64,000 nt of DNA. Origin: Bin5 sp965207495. GTDB taxonomy: Bacteria > Chloroflexota > Anaerolineae > Caldilineales > Caldilineaceae. Below the pieces are notes generated by a model, which was not told where the DNA came from, did not search any database, and was given only the letters and a program-made list of their open reading frames with translations. Position 1 is the stretch's first letter. Each line of letters begins with the position of its first letter. Below are positions 8,389 through 17,346 of this stretch, piece after piece. The position numbers and the translations under genes are program-made. The stretch covers positions 1,488,001 to 1,552,000 of the forward strand of contig OZ242287.1 in the NCBI GenBank assembly GCA_965207495.1, written 5' to 3'.

Positions 8389-9879
8389 ATGAGCACACAC
8401 AAAGAGCCAATCGACATCGGCGCCCGTCTCGAACCCATGATCGACGACTTCCTCTTCGCCGAACTTGGCGACGGGCTCGACCTCCGCCTCCACCCGCCCG
8501 TCAAACGGGAAGTTGTCTTGAAGACCGACGATCCCTGGGAGGGCAACGCCTGTCTCTACCGCACCGTCTTCCAGGACCACGACGGGCGCATCCGCATGTA
8601 CTACGGCGCATGGCAGTATGATATGGGCGGTGGCCAGATGAACTACCCCCACCCCTACTACCTCTGCTACGCCGAAAGCAGCCGCGGCAAGCGCTGGAGC
8701 AAACCCTCCCTCAATCTGGTGCAATACAAGGGCAGCAGCCGCAACAATATTGTTCTCTCGCCCACAAGCTACCCCGACATCGAGATCAGCGCCGGCGACA
8801 CCGCCATTTTCCCCGATACCAACCCGGCCTCCCAGGAGGGCGCCGAGTACAAAGCCCTCGTCCCCGGCAAAACGCCGCGCGCGCTCTATGCCCTCCAATC
8901 CTCCGACGCCCTCAACTTCTCATTCATGCTGCGAGAGAACGAAGACTCGCCCGAACCCGTCATTACCGAGGGCTACTTCGATTCCCTGAATCTGGCCTTC
9001 TGGGACCAATACCGCGGCGAATACCGCGCCTACTTCCGCGACTTTGACGGCGACGTGCCCCATGGCGTGCGCGGCATCAAGACCGCAACCTCCCCCGACT
9101 TTCTGAACTGGTCCCAACCAAAGTGGCTCGACTACGGCGACAGCCCCGACCAGCCCCTCTACACCAACCAGATCAAGCCCTACGCCCGCGCGCCCCACAT
9201 CCTCTTCGGCTTCCCCATGCGCTACATCGACAGAGGCTGGGTCGCCCAGACCGACCACCTGCCCGGTCTCGACCTGCGCCGCGCCCGCAGCGAGGTCCAT
9301 CCCCGCTACGGCTCCGTCGTCACCGACGGCCTCTTCATGTCCAGCCGCGACGGCGTAAACTTCAAGCGCTGGGGCGAAGCATACATCCGCCCCGGTCCCA
9401 ATGTCGTCGACAGCTGGGTCTACGGTGACAACAACATCGCCTGGGGCCTCATCGAAACCGAGGCCGATTCGCCCGGCGCACCGCCCGAGCTCTCCCTCTA
9501 CGTCACCGAAGGCTACTGGGCCGGCCGCAGCACGAACGTCCGCCGCTACACCACCCGTCTCGACGGCTTCGTATCCCTCCACGCCCCCCTGTCCGGCGGC
9601 GCCTGCCTAACCAAGCCGCTCATCTTCTCAGGCCGCCGTCTCTACCTCAACTTCGCCACCTCCGCCGCCGGCAGCCTGCGCGTAGAAATCCAGGATCACG
9701 AGGGCAACCCCATCCCCGGCTACTCCCTCGAAGAAAGCGACGAAATCTTCGGCGACTCCATCCGCCGACCCGCCCAGTGGACCGCCGGCAGCGACCTCAG
9801 CACGCTGTCAGGCCGTCCCATCCGTATCCGCTTCGTCCTCAAAGACGCCGATCTCTACTCGATTCAGTTCGGCGAGTGA
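8389..9879 (+). CDS. Beta-propeller glycoside-hydrolase-like protein
   Basis: A 496-residue protein, full-length counterpart of the partial gene at 1-945. Residues 1-190 form an N-terminal region (IGARLEPMIDDFLF, MYYGAWQYD). Residues ~190-400 carry the repeated aromatic/Asp blades (PVITEGYFDS, DFLNW, TDGLFMSSRDG). The last ~100 residues form a beta-sandwich-like domain (GSLRVEIQD, DADLYSIQFGE). The overall plan resembles GH32/GH43-type propeller plus jelly-roll proteins. ATG 8389 is preferred over in-frame GTG 8380, because AGGTGA at 8378-8383 gives correct spacing to the ATG. No secretion signal is seen, so a cytoplasmic substrate is implied. Specificity unknown. Confidence 0.75.
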   Translation: MSTHKEPIDIGARLEPMIDDFLFAELGDGLDLRLHPPVKREVVLKTDDPWEGNACLYRTVFQDHDGRIRMYYGAWQYDMGGGQMNYPHPYYLCYAESSRGKRWSKPSLNLVQYKGSSRNNIVLSPTSYPDIEISAGDTAIFPDTNPASQEGAEYKALVPGKTPRALYALQSSDALNFSFMLRENEDSPEPVITEGYFDSLNLAFWDQYRGEYRAYFRDFDGDVPHGVRGIKTATSPDFLNWSQPKWLDYGDSPDQPLYTNQIKPYARAPHILFGFPMRYIDRGWVAQTDHLPGLDLRRARSEVHPRYGSVVTDGLFMSSRDGVNFKRWGEAYIRPGPNVVDSWVYGDNNIAWGLIETEADSPGAPPELSLYVTEGYWAGRSTNVRRYTTRLDGFVSLHAPLSGGACLTKPLIFSGRRLYLNFATSAAGSLRVEIQDHEGNPIPGYSLEESDEIFGDSIRRPAQWTAGSDLSTLSGRPIRIRFVLKDADLYSIQFGE

Positions 9880-9929
9880 CAGGCCAGCCTCTCCATCCGG
9901 AGGAAAGATGATCTTCGCGGCCCTTCCTC

Positions 9930-10078
9930 GACAAAAAAGGTGTTCTCCGTGACCTTCGGTGGCCCTCCGTGGTTCAAAAAGAGGTGTTTTTCGTGGCCCT
10001 TCGTGGATATAGGAAAGGTGTTCTCCGTGATCCTCAGTGGCCCTCCGTGGTTAAAAAAGGTGTTCTTCGTAACCTACC
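9930..10078. repeat. Repeat family B ('CCGTGG' array), copy 1
   Basis: Degenerate tandem units containing TTCTCCGTGG, CCCTCCGTGG and a spacer of the form TTAAAAAAGGTG. The same family forms arrays at 28965-29122, 36112-36160, 38712-38935 and 63069-63428. All lie between genes. Confidence 0.85.
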
Positions 10079-10112
10079 GAAAAGTTATCGCCCATCTGTC
10101 AGGAGATTCGTT

Positions 10113-11096
10113 ATGCACATTTCCGAACTGGAAGTGACCAACCTGGAGCGAGGAACAAAAAGCGCCAGCTGGCTGAACCTCTCCCCGCGCGTCGAAGGCG
10201 GCTGGTGGCAACTCCCGCTACTCACCGTAACCGGATCCGAACCCGGACCCACCCTCGTCGTCTTCGCCGGAGTCCATGGCGACGAGTACGAAGGCGTCGA
10301 AGCCATCCCCCGCATCGCCGAACAGGTCGACCCCGCCCAACTGCGCGGCACACTGCTTATGGTCCCCGTCTGCAACATGGCCGCCTACGCCACCGCCACA
10401 CGCAACAGCCCCATCGACGGCCTCAACCTGGCACGCGTCTTCCCCGGCTCCGAAACCGGCACCCTGACCCAGTGCATCGCCCACTGGCTCACCGTCAAGT
10501 TCATAAGCGCAGCCGACTTTTTCATCGACCTCCACAGCGCCGGCGTCGTCGGCGACATCCCCACGTTGGCCGGCTATCTCCACAGCGATGAAGACGTAGG
10601 TCAGCGCTCCCTTGCCGCATCCCGCGTCTTCGGCGCGCCCGTCCTGTGGGGCCATCCACCGCCCGTTCCGCCCGGCCGCACTATCTCCGCCGCCATCGAC
10701 CACGGCGTGCCCTGCCTCTACACCGAAGCCGCCGGCGCCGGCCGCGCCCGCCCGCAGGACGTAGCCTGTTTCACGAACGGCGTCCTCAACGTCATGCACC
10801 ACCTCGACATGCTCACAGGCGATCCCGCCGCCGTCCCGCCGCCCCAACACCTCGTGGGCGACGGCAACATGGACGAAGTCATGTCCGCCCCTATGGCCGG
10901 CTACTTCCGACCCCACGTCGAACTGCTGCAGGAAGTCAAAACGGGCCAGCCCGTCGGCTCCATCCACGACCCCCTCGGCAGCCTCCTCGCCGAATTGCAC
11001 GCAGAAAAAGACGGCATCGTCATCATGCGCCGCGGCCTCCACCGCGTCCACAGCGGCGACGGCCTAATCCACCTAACCAACCGCGCCGATGAATAG
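10113..11096 (+). CDS. Succinylglutamate desuccinylase/aspartoacylase-family zinc hydrolase
   Basis: A 327-residue M14-like amidohydrolase. Zinc ligands are seen in AGVHGDEYEG (H and E) and FIDLHSAG (H). The N-terminal half is the carboxypeptidase-like fold, and the C-terminal half carries the beta-domain of the AstE/DoeB group (APMAGYFRPHVELLQEVKTG). Members remove acyl groups from N-acylated amino or diamino acids. Start ATG 10113 has AGGAG at 10101-10105. The frame is open upstream, but that stretch is translated repeat B and is rejected. It is convergent with the gamma-glutamyltransferase gene, so both neighbours act on amide or gamma-glutamyl bonds. Confidence 0.82.
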   Translation: MHISELEVTNLERGTKSASWLNLSPRVEGGWWQLPLLTVTGSEPGPTLVVFAGVHGDEYEGVEAIPRIAEQVDPAQLRGTLLMVPVCNMAAYATATRNSPIDGLNLARVFPGSETGTLTQCIAHWLTVKFISAADFFIDLHSAGVVGDIPTLAGYLHSDEDVGQRSLAASRVFGAPVLWGHPPPVPPGRTISAAIDHGVPCLYTEAAGAGRARPQDVACFTNGVLNVMHHLDMLTGDPAAVPPPQHLVGDGNMDEVMSAPMAGYFRPHVELLQEVKTGQPVGSIHDPLGSLLAELHAEKDGIVIMRRGLHRVHSGDGLIHLTNRADE

Positions 11097-11101
11097 GAAA
11101 C

Positions 11102-11132
11102 AAAAAAAAGTGGTTAGCAGCCACTAACCACT
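11102..11132 (-). terminator. Intrinsic terminator on the minus strand
   Basis: A nine-bp stem AGTGGTTAG/CTAACCACT with a six-base loop (11109-11132). Read on the minus strand it is followed by eight T (complement of 11102-11109). It would end transcription from the gamma-glutamyltransferase gene at 11361-12998. The stem is built from the CCACTAA heptamer. Confidence 0.6.
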
Positions 11133-11134
11133 AA

Positions 11135-11297
11135 TACTACAACCGCAATTCACGAATCTGCAGTTTTTCCGGCGAAAATGAGGGTGCGAAAGCGCATTCT
11201 GAACAACCACGGAACTGAATGAACGGCCCAAATGCAGCCACTTCTGCGCCTCCTTTTGCACTTTCGGTCTTCGGCCAGCTAGAGTGCGGTTGTAGTA
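11135..11297. mobile_element. MITE-like element with 13-bp terminal inverted repeats
   Basis: TACTACAACCGCA (11135-11147) and its exact reverse complement (11285-11297) bound a 163-bp non-coding segment. CTAA lies directly outside both ends (11131-11134 and 11298-11301) and could be a target duplication, although the surrounding heptamer tract also supplies CTAA. No transposase is encoded. Confidence 0.5.
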
Positions 11298-11357
11298 CTA
11301 ACCACTAACCACTAACCACTAACCACTAACCACTAACCACTGACCACTGACCACTGC
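11298..11357. repeat. Heptamer tract (CCACTAA/CCACTGA)n
   Basis: About eight tandem heptamers, the longest and most regular tract in the window. It ends just before the stop of the minus-strand gene at 11361. Confidence 0.9.
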
Positions 11358-11360
11358 AGT

Positions 11361-12998
11361 TCACCATCCAAGCGCATACCCATCCCGCCGCGGGTCCGCG
11401 CCGCCCATGAACCCGCCGTTCTCAGGATCGACCATGATCCCCTGGCCGCCCCCTACCTCCGCGTTCCACGGACCCAACCGGTTGAGCCGGTGGCCCATCT
11501 GCGTCAACGCCAGCAGCACATCCTCCCCGATCCGCGTCTCGACATCAATCACCGTCCCCGGTGACGTCGTCTTCACGCGCGCCGCCTCAATCGCTGCCTG
11601 TATGTTCATCCCGTGATCGATGACGTTCATGATCATCTGCGGCGTTGTCTGCATAATGCCGTAACTGCCCGGCGTCCCTATCAGAAAACGCAGCCCCTGT
11701 TCATCCCAAACCTGCGCCGGCGACATGCACATCTCTATCTTCCGGCCCGGAGCCACCGCGTTCGGGCTCTGCGGATCACTGTCCATCCAGTTCAGAAAAT
11801 TGTTCAGCGCAATCCCTGTGCCCGGTACCACTACAGCCGACCCAAACCCGGCCCCCAGACTCTGTGTCACCCCCACCGCGTTGCCGTCCGCGTCTATCGC
11901 GCTGAAATGCGTCGTACACTCACTCACCATCCACCGCCGCGGGTCCCCCGCCAGAACCTCGTCCGCCATCTTCTCCGACGTATACCGCTCACCGCCGGAA
12001 GGCCGGGCCTTCGAGCCGATCTCAGCGCGGCGCTTGGCCGCGTACTCCTTCGACAGAAGACCGGCCGTGGGCGGGTCGTCAACACCGGCATACTCCGCCC
12101 TGTCCGCCTGCGCCAACTTGACCGCCTCGATAAACCGGTGAACTGTCGCCGCGCTGTTGTGGCCCATCTCCGCCACGTCGAAACCCTCCATGATGTTCAG
12201 CGTCTCCAGATACTGGACCGCCTGGCACGGCAGCGGCGGTGCATACACACGCAAACCCCGGTATGACACCGAAATCGGTTCCTGCCACTCGACCTCAAAA
12301 TCCTCCAGGTCCCGGTGGGTGATCAGACCCCCGTTCTCTTCCATGTAACGAACCAGCCTGTCGGCAAACTCGCCCCGATAGAAATAGTCGGCGCCGCCCT
12401 CCGCGATGGCGCGCATACTCCTCGCCAAATCCGGCTGTGTCATGATTTCACCCGCAACCGGCGCCCGGCCATGCGGCAGATAGGTCTCCGTTGTCGACGG
12501 ATGCTTCAGCATCTCCGGCACATTGAAATCCGTGAACTCGGCGTTCTTCACCGTCAGCGGAAAACCCACCTCCGCGTATTCGATCGCCGGCTCAAAAACC
12601 GTCGCCGCATCCATCGTCCCATACCGCTCCAGCGCCGCTAGCCAACCCCCGCACGACCCCGGCACCAGCGGTGATTTCGGCCCGCGTGCCCGGCTCTCCG
12701 CATCGCCCACCTCTTCAAACGTTGCCCCGTACGGCGAGCGGCCCATATAGTCCAGGACCGTATGCTCCTGCTCACGCGCGGAGTAAATATGCATATACCC
12801 GTCGCCGCCCAGGCCGGACATATAAGGCTCGACCACATTCAGCGCCGCCGCCACCGCCACAATCGCATCAATCGCGTTACCGCCCTCCATCATTATGCGC
12901 ACGCCCGCCAGCGAAGCCAGCGGATGCGCCGACGCGATCATGCCCCGTCGCCCCGTGACCGTCGAGCGATGAACGATTCCCTTGGCAGAAAAGGACAT
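11361..12998 (-). CDS. ggt: Gamma-glutamyltransferase family protein
   Basis: A 545-residue Ntn-hydrolase. The self-processing nucleophile is T362, in the motif CTTHFSAIDADGNAVG. The oxyanion and substrate segments ALNNFLNWMD and GTPGSYGIMQTTPQ follow. The N-terminal half has the family signature (MIASAHPLAS, GGNAIDAIVAVAAALNVVEPYMSG). No signal peptide is visible, so it is probably cytoplasmic, unlike the periplasmic E. coli enzyme. It would cleave or transfer gamma-glutamyl groups from glutathione-like compounds or related amides. The start has AAGGAG nine bases upstream. It precedes the zinc-less MDR gene on the complementary strand. Confidence 0.87.
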   Translation of the reverse strand: MSFSAKGIVHRSTVTGRRGMIASAHPLASLAGVRIMMEGGNAIDAIVAVAAALNVVEPYMSGLGGDGYMHIYSAREQEHTVLDYMGRSPYGATFEEVGDAESRARGPKSPLVPGSCGGWLAALERYGTMDAATVFEPAIEYAEVGFPLTVKNAEFTDFNVPEMLKHPSTTETYLPHGRAPVAGEIMTQPDLARSMRAIAEGGADYFYRGEFADRLVRYMEENGGLITHRDLEDFEVEWQEPISVSYRGLRVYAPPLPCQAVQYLETLNIMEGFDVAEMGHNSAATVHRFIEAVKLAQADRAEYAGVDDPPTAGLLSKEYAAKRRAEIGSKARPSGGERYTSEKMADEVLAGDPRRWMVSECTTHFSAIDADGNAVGVTQSLGAGFGSAVVVPGTGIALNNFLNWMDSDPQSPNAVAPGRKIEMCMSPAQVWDEQGLRFLIGTPGSYGIMQTTPQMIMNVIDHGMNIQAAIEAARVKTTSPGTVIDVETRIGEDVLLALTQMGHRLNRLGPWNAEVGGGQGIMVDPENGGFMGGADPRRDGYALGW

Positions 12999-13079
12999 CA
13001 GTTGTCTCCTTGAAACGTCAGTGGTTTGTTATCAGCGAAAAATGGAAGGCAACAGATCTTGTCGTCAGTCAATAACGTT

Positions 13080-14051
13080 CTATTCCTCCCAGATCAGCAG
13101 CACGCCCATCGCCTCCGACAGCCGTGCATAAAGCAGATCGAACGCCTCCTTGGCCTCCTGATAGGGGAACCGGTGGCTGATCAGCGGCTCGACGCGTATC
13201 CGCCCGGCCTGCACCAGCTCGATAGTCCGTTTCAGCAGGACTTCAGGCGGATCTTCGCCGTAATAGCCGCCAATCAGACGCCTCCTCTGGATCTTGCCGG
13301 CGTCCAGTGGCAATGGCTGCCCGTGATACAGACCAATCAAATGCAACGTGCCCCCGTCGCACACCATCTCCTGGGCCTGCGCAAACGACTTCAACCCCGG
13401 CTCGCCGCCCACACATTCAAAAACGATATCCGCGCCGCGCCCGTCAGTCAACTCCATCACCCGCTCCACCGGGTCCGTCTCCGTAACGTTGATCACGTGG
13501 TCCGCACCGTACTCGCGGGCCAACTGACAGCGCTTCGCTATCGCATCCACGACGATGATCTGCTCACAGAGATGCTGCCGTGCCCCCTGCAGCACAAGAT
13601 TGCCCACCAACCCCTGCCCCATGATCACAAGCGTATGACCGGTCCGGATCCCCGGTGACTGCGCCCACGTGACGCCGCTCTTGGCCAGCGGCAGAAAGGT
13701 CGCCTCCTCAAACGAAATGTCGTCCGGCAGTGGCCACACGCGCGGCCCGATATTCGAGCCGACCGGCTGCACCACATACTGTGCGTGCGGCGCCACCGCC
13801 ATCACCCGGTCCCCCGGCTTGAACTGCTCCGCCGCCTCGCTCCCCGCAGCGTCAACCACGCCCGCCAGTGAGTAGCCCATGATCGCCGGATTGATCGCCT
13901 CCTCGTGCATATACCGCCGCAGGATCTCCGACCCCCGGCTGATCAAACTGACCTTGCTCCGCACCCGCACCTCATTCGGCCCCACAGGCGGTATCGGAAC
14001 CTCTTCCAGAACGATGTTTCCAAATCCCTCAGGCTTGGTTACGCGTAACAT
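13080..14051 (-). CDS. MDR-family (zinc-less) dehydrogenase
   Basis: A 323-residue medium-chain dehydrogenase, paralog of the one at 6316. The Rossmann segment begins VIMGQGLVGNLVLQGARQ. The catalytic cysteine position is replaced (ISRGSEI), so no catalytic zinc is expected. The C-terminus has ISHRFPYQEAKEAFDLLY, typical of the family. ATG 14051 is chosen over the longer open frame to 14117 because GAGGAG lies upstream at normal spacing. Substrate unknown. Together with the copy at 6316 it brackets the propeller, aspartoacylase and gamma-glutamyltransferase genes. Confidence 0.82.
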   Translation of the reverse strand: MLRVTKPEGFGNIVLEEVPIPPVGPNEVRVRSKVSLISRGSEILRRYMHEEAINPAIMGYSLAGVVDAAGSEAAEQFKPGDRVMAVAPHAQYVVQPVGSNIGPRVWPLPDDISFEEATFLPLAKSGVTWAQSPGIRTGHTLVIMGQGLVGNLVLQGARQHLCEQIIVVDAIAKRCQLAREYGADHVINVTETDPVERVMELTDGRGADIVFECVGGEPGLKSFAQAQEMVCDGGTLHLIGLYHGQPLPLDAGKIQRRRLIGGYYGEDPPEVLLKRTIELVQAGRIRVEPLISHRFPYQEAKEAFDLLYARLSEAMGVLLIWEE

Positions 14052-14200
14052 ACTCTGCTCCTCGCTTTCCTGGAAATCGACACTGTTTGAAGGGCGCCCG
14101 CACAGGAGTGCATCCACTTATCCAAAGCAAAAGTCATACTAGCACCAAAGGGACTTTCGCGTAAACGCCTCGATTCCATCCCCCCTGCCTGTGCAAGTAA

Positions 14201-14221
14201 GGGCACCCCTTGTGGGTGCCC
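14201..14221. repeat. REP-like hairpin GGGCACCC-CTTGT-GGGTGCCC
   Basis: A perfect eight-bp stem with loop CTTGT. A second copy at 18050-18070 has the same loop and flanking GC run but a stem of GGGCAGGC/GCCTGCCC. The arms thus differ in a compensating way. Confidence 0.75.
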
Positions 14222-14270
14222 CTGCACTCACTCCATTCTGGACCGCACACCCTATCCAAACCGACTGGGA

Positions 14271-14300
14271 TTGCGAACTGAAGAACAGATAGTGTAGAGT
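14271..14300 (+). promoter_or_regulatory. Weak promoter candidate for the sulfatase gene
   Basis: TTGCGA (14271-14276), an 18-bp spacer and TAGAGT (14295-14300), 45 bp upstream of ATG 14345. The match to consensus is modest. Confidence 0.3.
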
Positions 14301-14344
14301 AGTCAAAACGCGAAAGTGATTCAAACCGGCAGGAGACCAACCCC

Positions 14345-15745
14345 ATGCGCCGTCCCAATTTCCTCATCATCTACACAGACCAACAGCGCTGGGATGGCCT
14401 CGGCGCAAACGGCAATCAGGATATCCACACGCCTCACCTCGACAGACTGACGAGCCAAAGCGTCAACTTCGACCACTGCTTCGTCCAGAATCCCGTCTGC
14501 ATGCCCAGCCGACTCAGCTTTCTCACCGGGCAATATCCCTCCACCCTCGGCGTCACCCACATGGGCGTGCCCGTGCCCGAAGACACCGTCACCCTGCCCC
14601 GCCTCCTCGCCCCCTTCGGCTACCGTTCCGCCAACATCGGCAAGCTCCATTTCCAACCCCACGCCAACCGCGATCACCGTACCCATCACCCGCACTATGG
14701 CTTCGATCACCTGGAAATCTCCGACGAGCCCGGCTCCTACGAAGATGCCTACCGCGCCTGGGTTCGCCGCCTTGCCCCCGACCAGCTCCCCCATGTCAGT
14801 CTCGGCCAGGCTCCCATGGCGGAAGTTTGGCAGGAAACCATGAATATCGAGGACGGCATCGAACACCCGCCCGAACGCTTTCCCATCGAACCTCTCGCAT
14901 CCCGCTGCCGCGACGACTTGACCCACACCGCCTTCGTCGCCGAACAGTCGATCGAGTTCATGCGCCACCAGGCCCAGACCGGCCAGCCCTTCCTCTGCAT
15001 CGCCGGCATCTACTCACCCCACTCCCCCTGGGTCGCCCCGCAACAGTACTTTGACCTCTACGATCGCGCCGCCCTCACCCTTCCCACCTTTCCGCCGGAA
15101 GTAGAGGCGAAACGCGGGGCGCAAAACTATCCCGACGACGAGCTGCGTCTCGCCCACCAGGGCTACTACGGCCAGATCAGCGAAGTCGACCACCACGTCG
15201 GCCGCCTCCTCGCCGCCCTCGACGAGCTCGACATCGCCGACGACACCGTCGTCATCTTCACCTCCGACCACGGCGAATGGCTCGGCGAGCATCTCCGCTA
15301 CGGCAAGGGCTACCCCGCCCACGACCAGTGCAGCCGCGTCCCCCTCCTCATACGCACAACCGATGATTCCGTCTCCCCCCGCAGAGACTCAGGCCTGACC
15401 GAAGCGCTCGACGTCCTGCCCACCATCCTCGACCTGGCCGGGATCCAGGTCCCCCCGCACCTGCAGGGCGCCTCCCTGCTGTCCCGCCTCCACGACGACG
15501 CGCCCGGCGGCGCCTCCGCCCTCACCGAGCACACCGGCTGGAAATCACTCCGCACCGAGCGTTTTCGCTACCTTCTCCACGCCGACGGCACCGAAAACCT
15601 CTACGATCTTTCAGCCGAGTGGGGTGACTACCATGACGTATCGCAAGACCCTGCCTACGCCCCGGACCTGGCCGCGTCCCGTCACGAACTGGGCCGCAAG
15701 CTCCTGGCCGCCGAGAGGCCGCAGCCGCGCGCATGGCCCTACTGA
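14345..15745 (+). CDS. Type I sulfatase (formylglycine-dependent)
   Basis: A 466-residue alkaline-phosphatase-superfamily sulfatase. C52 in CMPSRLSFLTG is the residue converted to formylglycine. Metal ligands are seen in IIYTDQQR (D12) and in TSDHGEWLGEH. It would remove sulfate esters from carbohydrates or small organic sulfates. No signal peptide is seen, so it probably acts in the cytoplasm. The maturase is not in the window. AGGAGA precedes ATG 14345. A Rieske protein gene starts 23 bp after the stop, so the two are probably cotranscribed. A second sulfatase is at 21328. Confidence 0.9.
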   Translation: MRRPNFLIIYTDQQRWDGLGANGNQDIHTPHLDRLTSQSVNFDHCFVQNPVCMPSRLSFLTGQYPSTLGVTHMGVPVPEDTVTLPRLLAPFGYRSANIGKLHFQPHANRDHRTHHPHYGFDHLEISDEPGSYEDAYRAWVRRLAPDQLPHVSLGQAPMAEVWQETMNIEDGIEHPPERFPIEPLASRCRDDLTHTAFVAEQSIEFMRHQAQTGQPFLCIAGIYSPHSPWVAPQQYFDLYDRAALTLPTFPPEVEAKRGAQNYPDDELRLAHQGYYGQISEVDHHVGRLLAALDELDIADDTVVIFTSDHGEWLGEHLRYGKGYPAHDQCSRVPLLIRTTDDSVSPRRDSGLTEALDVLPTILDLAGIQVPPHLQGASLLSRLHDDAPGGASALTEHTGWKSLRTERFRYLLHADGTENLYDLSAEWGDYHDVSQDPAYAPDLAASRHELGRKLLAAERPQPRAWPY

Positions 15746-15767
15746 GCAAACCCACCCGGGAGAAAGC

Positions 15768-16244
15768 ATGTCCAGCAACAGTCCCCAGCCAATCCCCCAG
15801 CCAGCCGCCGACACCTCGCCTCGTCGCGCCGGCACCCGCCCCCATCCCATCTGCCGCGCCAGCGATCTGCCCCCCGGCGAACGCAAAATCGTCGAAGTGC
15901 GCCGCCGCTCAATCGGCGTCTTCAACATCCACGGCGATTATTACGCCCTGCGCAGCCTCTGCCCCCACCAGGGCGCGCCCCTCTGCCGCGGCACCATCAC
16001 CGGCACCGCCCGCTCCACCAACCCCGGCGAAATCATCTGGGAACGCGCCGGCCAGATCCTGCGCTGCCCTTGGCACGGCTGGGAATTCGACATCGCCACC
16101 GGCCAATCCGTATTCAACCCCCACCGCCTGCGCGTCCGCACCTACGACGTCACCGTCGAGCAGCCTGAACCGGAAGAGGAAGATCCCTCGGTCGAAAGCT
16201 TCGAAGTAACCGTCGAAGACGGCTGGGTCGTCCTTCACGCGTAG
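15768..16244 (+). CDS. Rieske [2Fe-2S] ferredoxin-type protein
   Basis: A 158-residue small Rieske protein. Cluster ligands are C65-x-H67 (CPHQGAPLC) and C100-x2-H103 (CPWHGWEFD). The first ~25 residues are Pro/Ser-rich and poorly ordered. The two box motifs are separated by an insertion rich in polar residues (about residues 76-96). There is no transmembrane anchor, so this is a soluble electron carrier or a Rieske-type subunit, not a cytochrome bc1 protein. ATG 15768 follows GGGAG at 15758-15762. It lies immediately downstream of the sulfatase. The oxygenase or reductase partner is not in this neighbourhood. Confidence 0.85.
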   Translation: MSSNSPQPIPQPAADTSPRRAGTRPHPICRASDLPPGERKIVEVRRRSIGVFNIHGDYYALRSLCPHQGAPLCRGTITGTARSTNPGEIIWERAGQILRCPWHGWEFDIATGQSVFNPHRLRVRTYDVTVEQPEPEEEDPSVESFEVTVEDGWVVLHA

Positions 16245-16269
16245 AACCGTCGACTGGATGGCAATCTGA

Positions 16270-16698
16270 GTGATGCAAGAGTTTCCCGAGCAACGAAAAG
16301 GACCCGCGGCCAACCTTGCTACGACCTTCTGTAGCGCCGCAGAATTTCTAAGCGAAGGCGAAATTGGTGGACTCAAAGCTGGGTCGGTAACCTTTTTTGT
16401 CGCCCTGATTGCCGCTCTTATTGGCCTGATCTTCTTTCATACGGCCTTCTTCCTGTACCTCCTCGTAATTGGGTCAATTGCAGGACAGGTCGCGTATTTC
16501 CTTATCTGCAAGCGAACTGGTCTTGGCGGCTACCTCTTGGAGACAGGTATAAGAATCGCGGCAGTGGGTGTAGGGTGGTTGATCTCCTATGCCTTTCTTG
16601 ACCTTAATTCGTTCTTGTACGTTCTACCCATCGCAATTGCGTTGTTCGTCGGCGATGGCGTGCTCGCCCTGTACCGCAAACGGTATCGCAAGGCATAG
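16270..16698 (+). CDS. Small multi-pass membrane protein, tandem paralog 1
   Basis: A 142-residue protein of unknown function. After ~35 polar residues there are about four hydrophobic segments (roughly 39-58, 60-77, 91-107, 112-131). It ends in a short basic tail (YRKRYRKA). The final segment, SFLYVLPIAIALFVGDGV, matches the ends of the next two genes, so the three are tandem paralogs. The start may be GTG 16270 or ATG 16273. GC at the third codon position is clearly lower than in flanking genes. No known domain recognised. Confidence 0.6.
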   Translation: MMQEFPEQRKGPAANLATTFCSAAEFLSEGEIGGLKAGSVTFFVALIAALIGLIFFHTAFFLYLLVIGSIAGQVAYFLICKRTGLGGYLLETGIRIAAVGVGWLISYAFLDLNSFLYVLPIAIALFVGDGVLALYRKRYRKA

Positions 16699-16838
16699 CG
16701 CAGGCCGATTGCCCCATCGCCACCAACGATCATTGTTCGGGGTACAGGGAGACGCCCTGAAATTCGCTTTATGTCCCTCCGGATCCGCCGTGGTTCGACA
16801 GAGTAACTTTTCAGACTATACATAGGCACAAACTACAG

Positions 16839-17216
16839 ATGACTCGCAAATGGAAGGAAACCCCCGGCAAGCTCCCTCTATACTTAGGGATGTTTGCAAG
16901 TATTGCTATCGCGAATTGGATTCACGATGCCTTACTTGCCGAGTCCGACAATCGGCTGTTAAATCTCTTCGTAGTCATTGCGGTAATGACAACCTCACAC
17001 GTGCATACCCTTATCTACAGACGAGAATCGTTGCGAAGTCTTCGTGACGAACTTGCCTCGTGGGGAATCGTCGCCGCAGGTTTAGGCGCTGGGATTTGGA
17101 TCTCCTTTGCCTATTTGGACGGCGACTCCTTCCTGGGCAGTCTACCTATTATAGTTGGACTTTTCGTCGCCTGGGGAGTTGATTCCCTGATCAGTAAGAG
17201 GTCTGGCAAAGCGTAA
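16839..17216 (+). CDS. Small multi-pass membrane protein, tandem paralog 2
   Basis: A 125-residue protein with four hydrophobic segments (about residues 12-29, 41-57, 72-90, 95-114), a cytoplasmic-looking basic loop after segment 2 (YRRESLRSLRDE) and a basic tail (SKRSGKA). The ending SFLGSLPIIVGLFVAWGVD is the signature shared with 16270 and 17347. It lies 140 bp after paralog 1 and 130 bp before paralog 3, all on the + strand. Codon use is less C-rich than in the neighbourhood. Function unknown. Confidence 0.6.
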   Translation: MTRKWKETPGKLPLYLGMFASIAIANWIHDALLAESDNRLLNLFVVIAVMTTSHVHTLIYRRESLRSLRDELASWGIVAAGLGAGIWISFAYLDGDSFLGSLPIIVGLFVAWGVDSLISKRSGKA

Positions 17217-17346
17217 CAGTCTCCCCACGCGACGGTACTTTCCTAACAGGGGACAGGCATCGCCCAAAAGGTAGAGGACCGATTTTCCTCAAGTATTACT
17301 TCCAATCCATCGCCCGTAACAACAGCATGAAAGCGAGCCAATTCCG

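Noticed and set aside
10218..11051. Long Gly/Asp/Val-rich frame on the minus strand
   Set aside because: It is the antisense shadow of the aspartoacylase-like gene. The amino-acid mix follows from the codon bias, and no ribosome site is seen.
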